Below are positions 1 through 5,581 of a DNA stretch of 6,362 nt, piece by piece (positions within the stretch are counted from its first letter, which is position 1; the number at the start of each line of letters is the position of its first letter). The translations under genes and the position numbers were made by a program. The notes under the pieces were generated by a model. That model searched no databases. It was not told the origin of the DNA and saw nothing but the letters and a program-made list of their open reading frames with translations. Location: contig CALGAO010000041.1 of the NCBI GenBank assembly GCA_937957685.1, forward strand, positions 1-6,362, read 5' to 3'. The stretch is from an uncultured Paenibacillaceae bacterium. Its GTDB lineage: Bacteria; Bacillota; Bacilli; Paenibacillales; DA-C8.

Positions 1-119
1 ACCGTAAGTCGTTCCGCTGTTCGTGGCAAACTAGGCTCGAGAGCCGATAGAATCGACCCTCGACGATAGGAGCGCTGAGCATGGAATGCCTGCACCATCG
101 CGTCATCCGCAAATGTCAG

Positions 120-139
120 GGGCGGCCCAAAGGCCGCCC
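120..139 (-). terminator. GC-rich stem-loop downstream of the thioesterase gene
   Basis: An 8-bp perfect stem (GGGCGGCC / GGCCGCCC) closes a 4-base loop, 12 bases past the stop codon of the minus-strand thioesterase gene. Read on the minus strand the stem is followed by CTGACATTTGC, which lacks a real T run. It is therefore a strong hairpin but a poor canonical intrinsic terminator. It may end the transcript with help from Rho or protect the 3' end. The remaining bases 1-117 contain nothing I can assign. Confidence 0.5.
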
Positions 140-151
140 TGATTGCGTGTG

Positions 152-562
152 TCACTGTTCCTTTGCCTTGGCTCGATAAGAAGCGGTCGCCATCGCCAAC
201 AGATTGCCATCAGCATCGCGAATGCGGCCTTCCGTTGTGATCAGATTGCGCGTGCTGTGGACGATCCTGCCCGACACCTTCATCAAACCGCTGCGAATCG
301 GCGCCACATAATGGATCGACAGATTCGTCGTGACGACCCGCGCATGGGGTCGAGCATAATATGCCGCATACCCCATCATGTGATCCAGCATCGTGGCGTA
401 CACCCCGCCATGCGAGATGGCCATATGATTGAGGTGGTGCTTCTCGATCTGAATTTCTCCGAACACCTCTCCATCCTTCACAGCGGTGATCCGTCCTCCG
501 ATAAAGTCAAAGAACGTCCCTTCGCCCTCTTGTTGCAGCCACTCCAGCGATGCTTCGGTCAT
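152..562 (-). CDS. PaaI family hotdog-fold thioesterase
   Basis: This encodes a 136-residue protein, the usual length for a single-domain hotdog thioesterase, with no signal peptide or membrane segment, so it is probably cytosolic. It carries the PaaI-type signature: N45, then HGG at 51-53 and D60 in the following helix (H-G-G-x6-D). This is the arrangement that binds and hydrolyses acyl-CoA thioesters in the family. A beta-rich second half (around 76-132, starting VVTTNLSIHY) completes the fold. The ATG start is supported by a GGAGG site 9 bases upstream (572-576 on the plus strand). It lies 87 bases downstream of the Yip1-type gene on the same strand and may share its transcript. A TATATT-like -10 at 605-610 (minus strand) lacks a convincing -35. 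The substrate cannot be told; family members act on phenylacetyl-CoA, other aryl-CoAs or short acyl-CoAs. Confidence 0.88.
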   Translation of the reverse strand: MTEASLEWLQQEGEGTFFDFIGGRITAVKDGEVFGEIQIEKHHLNHMAISHGGVYATMLDHMMGYAAYYARPHARVVTTNLSIHYVAPIRSGLMKVSGRIVHSTRNLITTEGRIRDADGNLLAMATASYRAKAKEQ

Positions 563-649
563 AGCCCTTCCCCTCCGGAAGTAATCGATTTGCGGTCTTT
601 ACTTAATATATGCGTATCGGCAGGAGATCATCAGCGGGCCATACCCGTC

Positions 650-1285
650 TCAGATATCGAGCGAGAGTGCCTGCACCGCGATCCAGAACACCATATACAG
701 GATGACGAAGATGAACAGCGCGGCGAAGCCCTGAGACAGCTTGACGCGATGCGCTTCAGCCAGTCCGGCCACCAGGAAGATCAGCGCATAGAGAGAGAAG
801 AACAGATCCCCGATGAGGAGCAACACATCGGCCGCCGGATGCGCCGCCTGCGCCTCAGCCAGCGCTTCTCCTCCCGCGAGGAAAGCTTCACCGTACAACG
901 CATACTGGATGATCGAGAGGACAAGCGTGCCCACAAACGGCAGCATCGCCCAACCGACGACTGTGATCAATCGACGATACGTTCCGGTACCGCCCACCCA
1001 TCTACCAAAAAACATAAACAATAAAGAAAGCGCCATAAACATGAGGATACCCGAGATGATGCCCGCTCCCGCAGTCAGCAGCAGCTTCGACACATCGTTC
1101 GTCAGTCCATCGTCAATCTCGCTTGTCTGGACAAACTCCCATGCGTTTACGACCCCGCTCACCGCCGCAAACAGATAAGCCGGCAACAGGCTCCCTCTGT
1201 CCAACAGCTCCCGCATGGCGATCCGCGGGTGGATCCAGATCGAGAGGAGCGGGATGGTGCGCTGTTCCTTGTTCACATCCGCCAC
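650..1285 (-). CDS. Yip1 family integral membrane protein
   Basis: This encodes a 211-residue membrane protein of the Yip1/DUF1282 type. The N-terminus has the family's typical lead-in (SIWIHPR at about 15-21). About five hydrophobic segments follow, at roughly 34-51, 68-95, 106-131, 150-176 and 186-207, with short polar loops between. Bacterial Yip1 proteins are common in Bacillales, but their function is not established, so none is assigned here. I chose the GTG at 1283-1285 because AGGGAG (1295-1300) stands 9 bases upstream and the promoter -10 lies at 1321-1326. The alternative TTG at 1310-1312 would begin almost at the predicted transcription start, with no ribosome binding site. The gene is first in a possible two-gene unit with the thioesterase. 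Its 3' gap holds only a weak 4-bp stem and no terminator I would call. Confidence 0.82.
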   Translation of the reverse strand: MADVNKEQRTIPLLSIWIHPRIAMRELLDRGSLLPAYLFAAVSGVVNAWEFVQTSEIDDGLTNDVSKLLLTAGAGIISGILMFMALSLLFMFFGRWVGGTGTYRRLITVVGWAMLPFVGTLVLSIIQYALYGEAFLAGGEALAEAQAAHPAADVLLLIGDLFFSLYALIFLVAGLAEAHRVKLSQGFAALFIFVILYMVFWIAVQALSLDI

Positions 1286-1320
1286 AATGACCAACTCCCT
1301 AATGCTACTCAATAGTGTTC

Positions 1321-1350
1321 ATTATAGCAATTCCCGGAAGAGTTTGTCCA
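1321..1350 (-). promoter_or_regulatory. Predicted sigma-A promoter of the Yip1-type gene
   Basis: On the minus strand, TGGACA (1345-1350) and a perfect TATAAT (1321-1326) are separated by 18 bases. The -35 matches the TTGACA consensus at five of six positions. Transcription would start near 1314, giving a leader of about 28 bases before the GTG start at 1285, with the AGGGAG site inside it. This is the best promoter in the window. Confidence 0.65.
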
Positions 1351-1375
1351 TGTCGACAGGGCAACGGACACGTTA

Positions 1376-1405
1376 TTGTCGAACATCCGCAGCCCGTCGT
1401 ATACT
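1376..1405 (+). promoter_or_regulatory. Candidate promoter for thiN, divergent from the Yip1 promoter
   Basis: TTGTCG (1376-1381), an 18-base spacer and TATACT (1400-1405) form a plausible but weak -35/-10 pair on the plus strand (four and five matches to consensus). A start near 1412 would leave about 260 bases of leader before thiN. I found no better pair closer to the gene. The rest of the 1313-1671 gap holds no gene I can support: no reading frame there has a ribosome binding site or recognisable product, and I saw no TPP-riboswitch core. Confidence 0.3.
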
Positions 1406-1671
1406 AGAACAGGGTCGAGGCCCAACCCGCTTATCTGATATGCGCTCCGACTCATCATCCAACGAAGGTTCCACACCATTTCATGCACGATTATATCGCA
1501 GATTGATCATCGATAACGGCTGGGAAACAACGCATCCACGTTCCGATAACACTCGCGCCAGGCGGCAGTTCGATGAAACAGTGATTCCATGCTCCGCTGG
1601 CAACCGGCCATATGATGACACGCAACAACCGATCGAAACACAGCCTGAAAAAAGGACAGGAGGTCAACCGC

Positions 1672-2439
1672 ATGACGGACATATACGATACAACCCCATC
1701 CGGTGAACCGGTCAGCAACCTGTCCCATGCGGACAAGCCGCAGGGCAGCGCGCATCATGCGACCGGGATGGAAGATTCAGTTGCACGACCGAACCGCTCG
1801 GGACGCGCCGTCATCCTGGGGGGAGGACGGCTGGGCGAGTGGGCGCTGCGGCATATCCGCCCGGACGATCTGCTGATCGCCACCGACCGCGGCGCGCTCT
1901 TCGCCGTGCAGCACGGCCTCAGGCCCCGGATGTCGCTAGGCGACTTTGATTCGATCACCCCGGCCGAGCTGGCAGAAGTGGAAGCCGGCAGCGAAGCCGT
2001 CAACGCCTGCGATCCGGTCTGGAAGGATCTCACCGATGCGGAGATGGCCTTCGAATACGCGCTCTCCCAAGGCGTCCAGGAGATCCTGATGCTGGGCGTC
2101 ACCGGGACGCGGCTTGATCATACGCTTGCCAACCTTCATCTGCTGGCGGCGGCTGAACAGCATGGCGTACAGGCAGTCATCATCGACCCCCACAACGAGA
2201 TCAGGCTTGCCACCAGCCGCCAGCCTCTGACCATCGTCCCGAGCGGGTACCGGTACGTATCCCTGCTCCCCCTCACCTGGCAGGTGACCGGCATCACGCT
2301 GGCGGGCTTCCTCTATCCGCTGGAGGATGCGGTGCTGACCCTCGGCATGACACGCGGCATCAGCAACGAGCTGATCGCTGACCGCGGCACGATCGAGCTG
2401 AAGTCCGGCCAGCTGCTCGTCATCCAGAGCCGGGACTGA
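1672..2439 (+). CDS. thiN: Thiamine pyrophosphokinase
   Basis: This encodes the cytosolic enzyme that transfers pyrophosphate from ATP to thiamine, giving thiamine diphosphate. The 255-residue product shows the family motifs in order: a glycine-rich start (GGG at 50-52), TDRGA 71-75, LGDFDS 89-94, KDLTDAE 118-124, GVTGTRLDH 142-150, HNE 174-176, SLLPLT 197-202 and RGISNE 228-233. The aspartates of GDFDS and DLTD correspond to the metal and ATP site. The C-terminal part is the thiamine-binding beta domain. The ATG is supported by AGGAGG (1658-1663) with an 8-base spacer. An in-frame ATG at 1612 lacks such a site. Oddly, about 45 low-complexity polar residues precede the catalytic domain, whereas family members are usually near 210-220 residues. 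A start at Met33 would shorten this extension but has a weak ribosome site. It converges on the ABC importer genes. Confidence 0.9.
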   Translation: MTDIYDTTPSGEPVSNLSHADKPQGSAHHATGMEDSVARPNRSGRAVILGGGRLGEWALRHIRPDDLLIATDRGALFAVQHGLRPRMSLGDFDSITPAELAEVEAGSEAVNACDPVWKDLTDAEMAFEYALSQGVQEILMLGVTGTRLDHTLANLHLLAAAEQHGVQAVIIDPHNEIRLATSRQPLTIVPSGYRYVSLLPLTWQVTGITLAGFLYPLEDAVLTLGMTRGISNELIADRGTIELKSGQLLVIQSRD

Positions 2440-2465
2440 ATGCCGAGGCGGTCGAAGGAGCGAGA

Positions 2466-2575
2466 GAGAAGAAAAGATCTTCTCCCAGACACTCCAGATC
2501 GGACGTTACAGCGCGAGAGAAGATAAAATCGTCTCTCAGTTGAAGCGACGTGAGAGACGATCATTTCGTCTCTCA
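2466..2575. repeat. Cluster of three related inverted repeats between convergent genes
   Basis: Three hairpins built from the same arm lie between thiN (plus) and the permease gene (minus). The first, 2466-2484, has arms GAGAAGA / TCTTCTC and a 5-base loop. The second, 2515-2537, has arms GAGAGAAGA / TCGTCTCTC with one mismatch and loop TAAAA. The third, 2551-2575, has perfect 10-bp arms TGAGAGACGA / TCGTCTCTCA and loop TCATT. TCGTCTCTC therefore occurs twice on the plus strand and its complement once, plus two GAGAGAAGA variants. No T run follows any of them. Placement suggests a bidirectional transcription end or RNA 3'-end structure, possibly a dispersed intergenic repeat family. Bases 2440-2614 hold no gene. 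Confidence 0.75.
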
Positions 2576-2614
2576 GACAGCCCGGAAGCGGATGAAGCGG
2601 GTGTCGCCCCTCCG

Positions 2615-3466
2615 CTAGAGTCGGCGGGACAGCTTGCCCTCCATGTAGGCCACCGCCTGATACATCAGCGTCGCGACGAGCGCGATCACGAACAGGCTGC
2701 TGATCACCAGCGTGAAGTTGAAGACCTGGAAGCCGTAGATGATCAGGTATCCCAGCCCCTCCCGCGCCACGAGGAACTCCCCGACGATCACCCCTACCCA
2801 GGACAGGCCGACATTGACCTTGAGTGTGGAGATGATCGTGGGAAAGGAAGCGGGCAGGATCACCCTGCGAAAGACCGTCAGGCGATTGCCGCCGAACAGG
2901 CGAACGACCTTGACATAGTTGGCGTCCACTTCCTTGAAGCTGGTATACACGACAAGCGTGGTGATGATCACCGTCACCGCCAACGCCGTTGCGATGATCG
3001 AGCCAAGCCCCGGACCGATGGCCACGATGAAGATCGGACCCAGCGCCACCTTCGGCATGCTGTTCAGGACGACGATGAACGGATCCAGCACCCTGGCGAG
3101 GAACGGCGACCACCAGATCACGGCGGCAAGCAACGTTCCGCACAGCGTTCCGAGGAGAAAGCCGCACAGCGTCTCCAGCACCGTCACCCATACATGCGGC
3201 AGGAGCGTTCCTTCCAGCAGATTCTCCCACAAGAGGCCGAATACCTTGCTGGGATAGCTGAAGATCAGCACATCGATCCATTTGTGCCTTCCGGCTATCT
3301 CCCACAGGCCGATCGAGCCGAACAGGATCAGGAGCTGCGCCGTCAGCACCCAGGCCCCGGACCTGCGCCTGGCGCGCATATAGACAGCCAGCGCTTCGGC
3401 AGCGATCCTGTCACCTGCCCGCTCGACTCGCCCATCCTCCTGCTTCTTCGCGATGCTCTCTGTCAA
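2615..3466 (-). CDS. ABC importer permease, SsuC/TauC/YtlD-like
   Basis: This encodes a 283-residue membrane permease of the BPD_transp_1 type. After a charged cytoplasmic N-terminus (1-35) there are about six hydrophobic segments, at roughly 38-56, 92-118, 131-151, 155-176, 211-232 and 240-270. The cytoplasmic coupling loop is visible at about 181-212: NYVKVVRLFGG followed by a hydrophobic LPASFP, the EAA-type element that docks on the ATPase. The start is a TTG whose first bases overlap the ATPase stop (TTGA). GGAGAGG (3474-3480) lies 7 bases upstream, so translation is probably coupled. It is the last gene of the importer operon and ends before the hairpin cluster. The family imports sulfonates, nitrate, or pyrimidine and thiamine precursors; the sequence alone does not decide which. 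Confidence 0.88.
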   Translation of the reverse strand: MTESIAKKQEDGRVERAGDRIAAEALAVYMRARRRSGAWVLTAQLLILFGSIGLWEIAGRHKWIDVLIFSYPSKVFGLLWENLLEGTLLPHVWVTVLETLCGFLLGTLCGTLLAAVIWWSPFLARVLDPFIVVLNSMPKVALGPIFIVAIGPGLGSIIATALAVTVIITTLVVYTSFKEVDANYVKVVRLFGGNRLTVFRRVILPASFPTIISTLKVNVGLSWVGVIVGEFLVAREGLGYLIIYGFQVFNFTLVISSLFVIALVATLMYQAVAYMEGKLSRRL

Positions 3467-4245
3467 CGTTCATCCTCTCCTTCCGTCTCCAGAAGTTCCT
3501 GCCACAGCTCGCGGAACAGCCGATGGAAGTCAGGCAGCTCCCGCGCCTCCAGCGGCATGGCGCTGCGAATCGGCTCAGGGATCTCGATCTCCCTCCTGAT
3601 GCGCCCCGGGTTGCGTCCGAGGACGATCACGCGGTCGCTCATCGCGATCGCCTCGGAGAGATCATGCGTCACGAGGATCGCCGTCTTGCGTCCAGCCCGC
3701 AAGGTATCGAGGACCAGCTCCTCGAGCGTCAGCTTCGTCTGGTAATCCAGCGCCGAGAAAGGCTCGTCGAGCAGCAGCACATCCGGCTTCAGCGCCAGCG
3801 TCCGAACCAGCGCCGCCCGTTGCCGCATACCTCCTGACAGCTGCGTCGGATAGCGGTCCTCCAGACCGGCGAGCCCCATCTGCTGCAGCAGCTGCCGGAC
3901 ATATGCCGTGGTCTCATCGCTCACCTGACGTGTGATCTCCAGGCCCGTCATCACGTTGTTCCAGATCGTCGTCCACGGGAACAGATAATCCTGCTGCAGC
4001 ATATAGCCGACCCGCGCCGAGGGGCCAGACAGCATCTGGCCCTGGATCCTGACGCTTCCCGAAGTCGGCTGGATCAATCCCGCGATCACGGACAGGATCG
4101 TCGTCTTGCCGCAGCCGCTCGGACCGACCAGGCTGACGAACTCACCCGGGCGAACACCGAGCCGGATGTCCTCCACCGCCAGCATCGCGCCTTGCTCGGT
4201 CACGTAGACATGCGTCATGTTCAGGACCTCTACGGCATAAGACAT
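3463..4245 (-). CDS. ABC importer ATP-binding protein, SsuB/TauB/YtlC-like
   Basis: This encodes a 260-residue cytoplasmic ATPase that powers the importer. All the ABC motifs are intact: Walker A GPSGCGKTT 41-49, Q-loop glutamine 85 in LQQDYLFPW, signature LSGGM 136-140, Walker B LLLDEP 157-162, D-loop SALD 164-167 and switch histidine 194 in VTHD. The LFPW after the Q-loop and the NPGRI near the C-terminal end are typical of the nitrate/sulfonate/taurine ATPase class. I chose the ATG at 4243-4245 because GGAGG (4255-4259) lies 9 bases upstream. A longer frame back to 4308 would overlap the upstream stop and lacks a ribosome site. The 59 bases separating it from the binding-protein gene carry a short tandem repeat. 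Its stop overlaps the permease start by four bases. Confidence 0.92.
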   Translation of the reverse strand: MSYAVEVLNMTHVYVTEQGAMLAVEDIRLGVRPGEFVSLVGPSGCGKTTILSVIAGLIQPTSGSVRIQGQMLSGPSARVGYMLQQDYLFPWTTIWNNVMTGLEITRQVSDETTAYVRQLLQQMGLAGLEDRYPTQLSGGMRQRAALVRTLALKPDVLLLDEPFSALDYQTKLTLEELVLDTLRAGRKTAILVTHDLSEAIAMSDRVIVLGRNPGRIRREIEIPEPIRSAMPLEARELPDFHRLFRELWQELLETEGEDER

Positions 4246-4253
4246 GTGATCTT

Positions 4254-4260
4254 CCCTCCC
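4254..4260 (-). promoter_or_regulatory. Shine-Dalgarno site that fixes the ATPase start
   Basis: On the minus strand GGGAGGG lies 8 bases before the ATG at 4245 (9 bases counted from its GGAGG core). It is a near-perfect match to the 16S tail and decides between this start and in-frame upstream start codons at 4275 and 4308. Confidence 0.75.
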
Positions 4261-4262
4261 GA

Positions 4263-4284
4263 ATGTAAGTGCCATGTAAGTGCC
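4263..4284. repeat. Perfect 11-bp tandem duplication
   Basis: ATGTAAGTGCC occurs twice in direct succession (4263-4273 and 4274-4284). It lies in the gap between the binding-protein stop and the ATPase ribosome binding site. It looks like a replication-slippage duplication. It is not a multiple of three, but it lies outside both genes, so it changes only the spacing. Confidence 0.85.
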
Positions 4285-4304
4285 GCTGCCTGCAGTCCAT
4301 CCCG

Positions 4305-5207
4305 TCACTTGCTCAATTCGCGAATCGCAGCTTCAGCAAACGAGTTGTCGACGATCGCGGCATGATCCACCCGCGCCGGCAGCTCCCCGGCCTCCTCCAT
4401 GATGTCCAGCAGATTGTTCCACTCCGCCTCATCGATGATCGGATCCTCCGCATACGAGCCTTGATTCCTGTACCGCTCGATCACCCGCTTCACGATCTCG
4501 CGGTCCGTGTCCTCGAAATACGGCAACACCGCGTCCGTCACCTCATCCAGCGAGGCGGTCTGCACCCATATCTGTGCGAGATGCACGGCATTCGTGAATT
4601 TCTGGATCAGCTCCTTGTTCTGCTTGATGAAGCTTTGTTTGGCCATAAATACCGTGTAGGGCAGCTTGCCGCTCTCCGTGCCGAACGAGGCCACGACCTT
4701 GCCCCTGCCTTCCTGCTCGAAGACGGTCGCCTGAGGCTCGAACAGCTGCACGAATTCGCCCGTGCCGGATGCGAAAGCGGCCGGGATATTGGCGAAGTCG
4801 ATGTTCTGGATCAGCTCCATATCCTTGTGCGGATCGATGCCGTGCTTCTTCAGGGTGAACTCGCCGGCCATCTGCGGCATGCCGCCCTTGCGCTGACCGA
4901 GGAAAGTCACCCCTCTCAGCATCTCCCAGCTGAAATACTCGATCGGTTCGCGCGAGACGAGGAAAGTGCCGTCCGTCTGGGTCAGTTGCGCGAAGTTGAT
5001 CACCGGATCATCAGCGCCTTGCGCGTACACATAGATCGAGGTCTCCGATCCGACCAGGGCGATGTCGATATGGCCCGAGAGCAGGGCGGTCATCGTCCGG
5101 TCTCCGCCCGGTGTCGTGGTCAGTTCAACCTCCAATCCCTCATCGGTGAAAAATCCCTTGCTCAGCGCCACATACTGCGGCGCATAGAAAATCGAACGCG
5201 TCACCTC
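4305..5207 (-). CDS. ABC substrate-binding protein, NMT1/SsuA (YtlA-like), 5'-truncated
   Basis: This encodes the extracytoplasmic solute receptor of the importer, missing its start. The readable part, about 300 residues, begins E-V-T-R-S-I-F-Y-A-P-Q-Y-V-A, normally the first beta strand of the mature domain. The lipoprotein signal peptide and lipobox cysteine that should precede it by some 25-40 residues are absent. The fold markers are present: ALSKGFF then EGLEVEL, LLSGHIDIALVG (lobe I ligand edge), FLGQRKGG, DPHKDMELIQN and ASGTGEFVQLFEP. I recall YtlA of Bacillus subtilis having a very similar pattern, but I cannot run the comparison. Upstream of E the frame meets a stop within four codons. 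The GTG at 5202-5204 is an internal valine codon rather than a start, with no ribosome site in front of it. As it stands the protein could not be exported. Confidence 0.87.
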   Translation of the reverse strand, partial: EVTRSIFYAPQYVALSKGFFTDEGLEVELTTTPGGDRTMTALLSGHIDIALVGSETSIYVYAQGADDPVINFAQLTQTDGTFLVSREPIEYFSWEMLRGVTFLGQRKGGMPQMAGEFTLKKHGIDPHKDMELIQNIDFANIPAAFASGTGEFVQLFEPQATVFEQEGRGKVVASFGTESGKLPYTVFMAKQSFIKQNKELIQKFTNAVHLAQIWVQTASLDEVTDAVLPYFEDTDREIVKRVIERYRNQGSYAEDPIIDEAEWNNLLDIMEEAGELPARVDHAAIVDNSFAEAAIRELSK

Positions 5208-5211
5208 ACGC
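5205..5211. other. Junction between two unlike DNA segments
   Basis: Homology of the minus-strand binding-protein gene stops at about 5207. The plus-strand coiled-coil frame begins to make sense at about 5209. Both genes lose their 5' ends here. GC content and codon style change at the same point. I see no inverted terminal repeat, target duplication or transposase. The cause may be a real rearrangement, a cloning ligation or an assembly error. Confidence 0.7.
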
Positions 5212-5445
5212 CTTAATCAACTCGAACAACAACTGGAGCAAAAAGCCGATGATGTTGTTTCGGTCCAACTGCTTCATCATCGAAAGGAAATGGAAGAAAT
5301 CGCTGCCCGCCTCACTGCCCTCGAGCAGCTTGTCGCCCGTCTTGAACAGCAGCTGAACAATCGGCCGCCTTCCTCCCACGAAACACCGAAGGAACCAAAG
5401 CGGAAACGGCGCGGCCTCGGGCGGGTGATGGGATTGTTTGCTTAA
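5209..5445 (+). CDS. C-terminal fragment of a coiled-coil protein, possibly RacA/MerR-type
   Basis: The open frame gives 78 residues with no usable start: the frame is closed by TAG at 5185-5187 and has no ATG until about 5290. The first 50 or so residues form a heptad-rich coiled coil (RLNQLEQQLEQKADDVV, then LLHHRKEMEEIAARLTALEQLVARLEQQL). A proline-rich linker follows, then a basic end (KRKRRGLGRVMGLFA). The KADDVV...QLLHHRKEMEE pattern followed by a basic tail recalls RacA, the chromosome-anchoring protein of Bacillus, and related MerR-type proteins. I cannot confirm this without the missing N-terminal helix-turn-helix. The stop is followed at once by an intrinsic terminator, so the 3' end is genuine. 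The coding style differs from the genes to its left. Confidence 0.6.
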   Translation, partial: RLNQLEQQLEQKADDVVSVQLLHHRKEMEEIAARLTALEQLVARLEQQLNNRPPSSHETPKEPKRKRRGLGRVMGLFA

Positions 5446-5446
5446 G

Positions 5447-5483
5447 GCCCATGCGCTCTGTCCCATGCAGGGCGTTTTTTTTT
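5447..5483 (+). terminator. Intrinsic terminator of the coiled-coil gene
   Basis: GCCC and TGC (with a bulged A at 5451) pair with GCA-GGGC (5467-5473) to form a 7-bp stem with a 12-base loop. A G and nine T follow (5475-5483). It starts one base after the stop codon and reads on the plus strand. Confidence 0.85.
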
Positions 5484-5542
5484 GCACAAAAACGTTCATG
5501 AATGGATTTGACACTTCATCCCGAGACGAAACGCTCATGTTG

Positions 5543-5570
5543 ATAGAAAAGAGCTCCCTTGGTTGGGAGC
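5543..5570 (-). terminator. Intrinsic terminator of the S41 protease gene
   Basis: On the minus strand GCTCCC-AACCAA-GGGAGC (5570-5553) forms a 6-bp stem with a 6-base loop, followed by TCTTTTCTATC. It lies 11 bases past the protease stop codon. With the plus-strand terminator at 5447-5483 it separates two convergent genes. Confidence 0.78.
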
Positions 5571-5581
5571 CCCATCGCTGT

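Noticed and set aside
1..98. Minus-strand open frame from an ATG at 96-98 running off the left edge
   Set aside because: Only about 32 codons are visible, with no ribosome binding site, codon choice unlike the neighbouring genes and no recognisable motif; too little to call a gene.
143..1024. Long plus-strand frame opposite the thioesterase and Yip1-type genes
   Set aside because: The product is rich in R, H, Q, D with no recognisable domain. It crosses two well-supported minus-strand genes and lacks a ribosome site; it is an antisense shadow in GC-rich DNA.
1463..1485. T-box-like string on the minus strand (GTGTGGAACCTTCG)
   Set aside because: It resembles the T-box core but lacks the CCGCG end. 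No specifier stem or antiterminator pairing was seen, and the Yip1 gene has its own promoter downstream of it.
2540..3745. 401-codon plus-strand frame over the permease and ATPase genes
   Set aside because: The composition (D, E, R, H, Q rich) is that of an antisense frame. The opposite strand codes for a full permease with coupling loop and for ABC ATPase motifs.
5196..5201. ACGCGT (MluI-type) site beside the junction as evidence of a ligation
   Set aside because: The site lies inside conserved binding-protein codons (Thr-Arg) several bases before homology is lost, so it does not mark the breakpoint.
4269..5216. 315-codon plus-strand frame opposite the binding-protein gene
   Set aside because: No domain, no ribosome site, and the minus strand encodes a clear solute-binding protein.
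5206..5538. Minus-strand 110-codon frame opposite the coiled-coil fragment
   Set aside because: It would run through the T9 terminator and over a genuine coiled coil with its own stop and terminator; the translation resembles no known protein.
5507..5546. TTGACA at 5507-5512 as a plus-strand promoter
   Set aside because: No acceptable -10 box lies 16-19 bases downstream, and no plus-strand gene follows; the next gene is on the minus strand.
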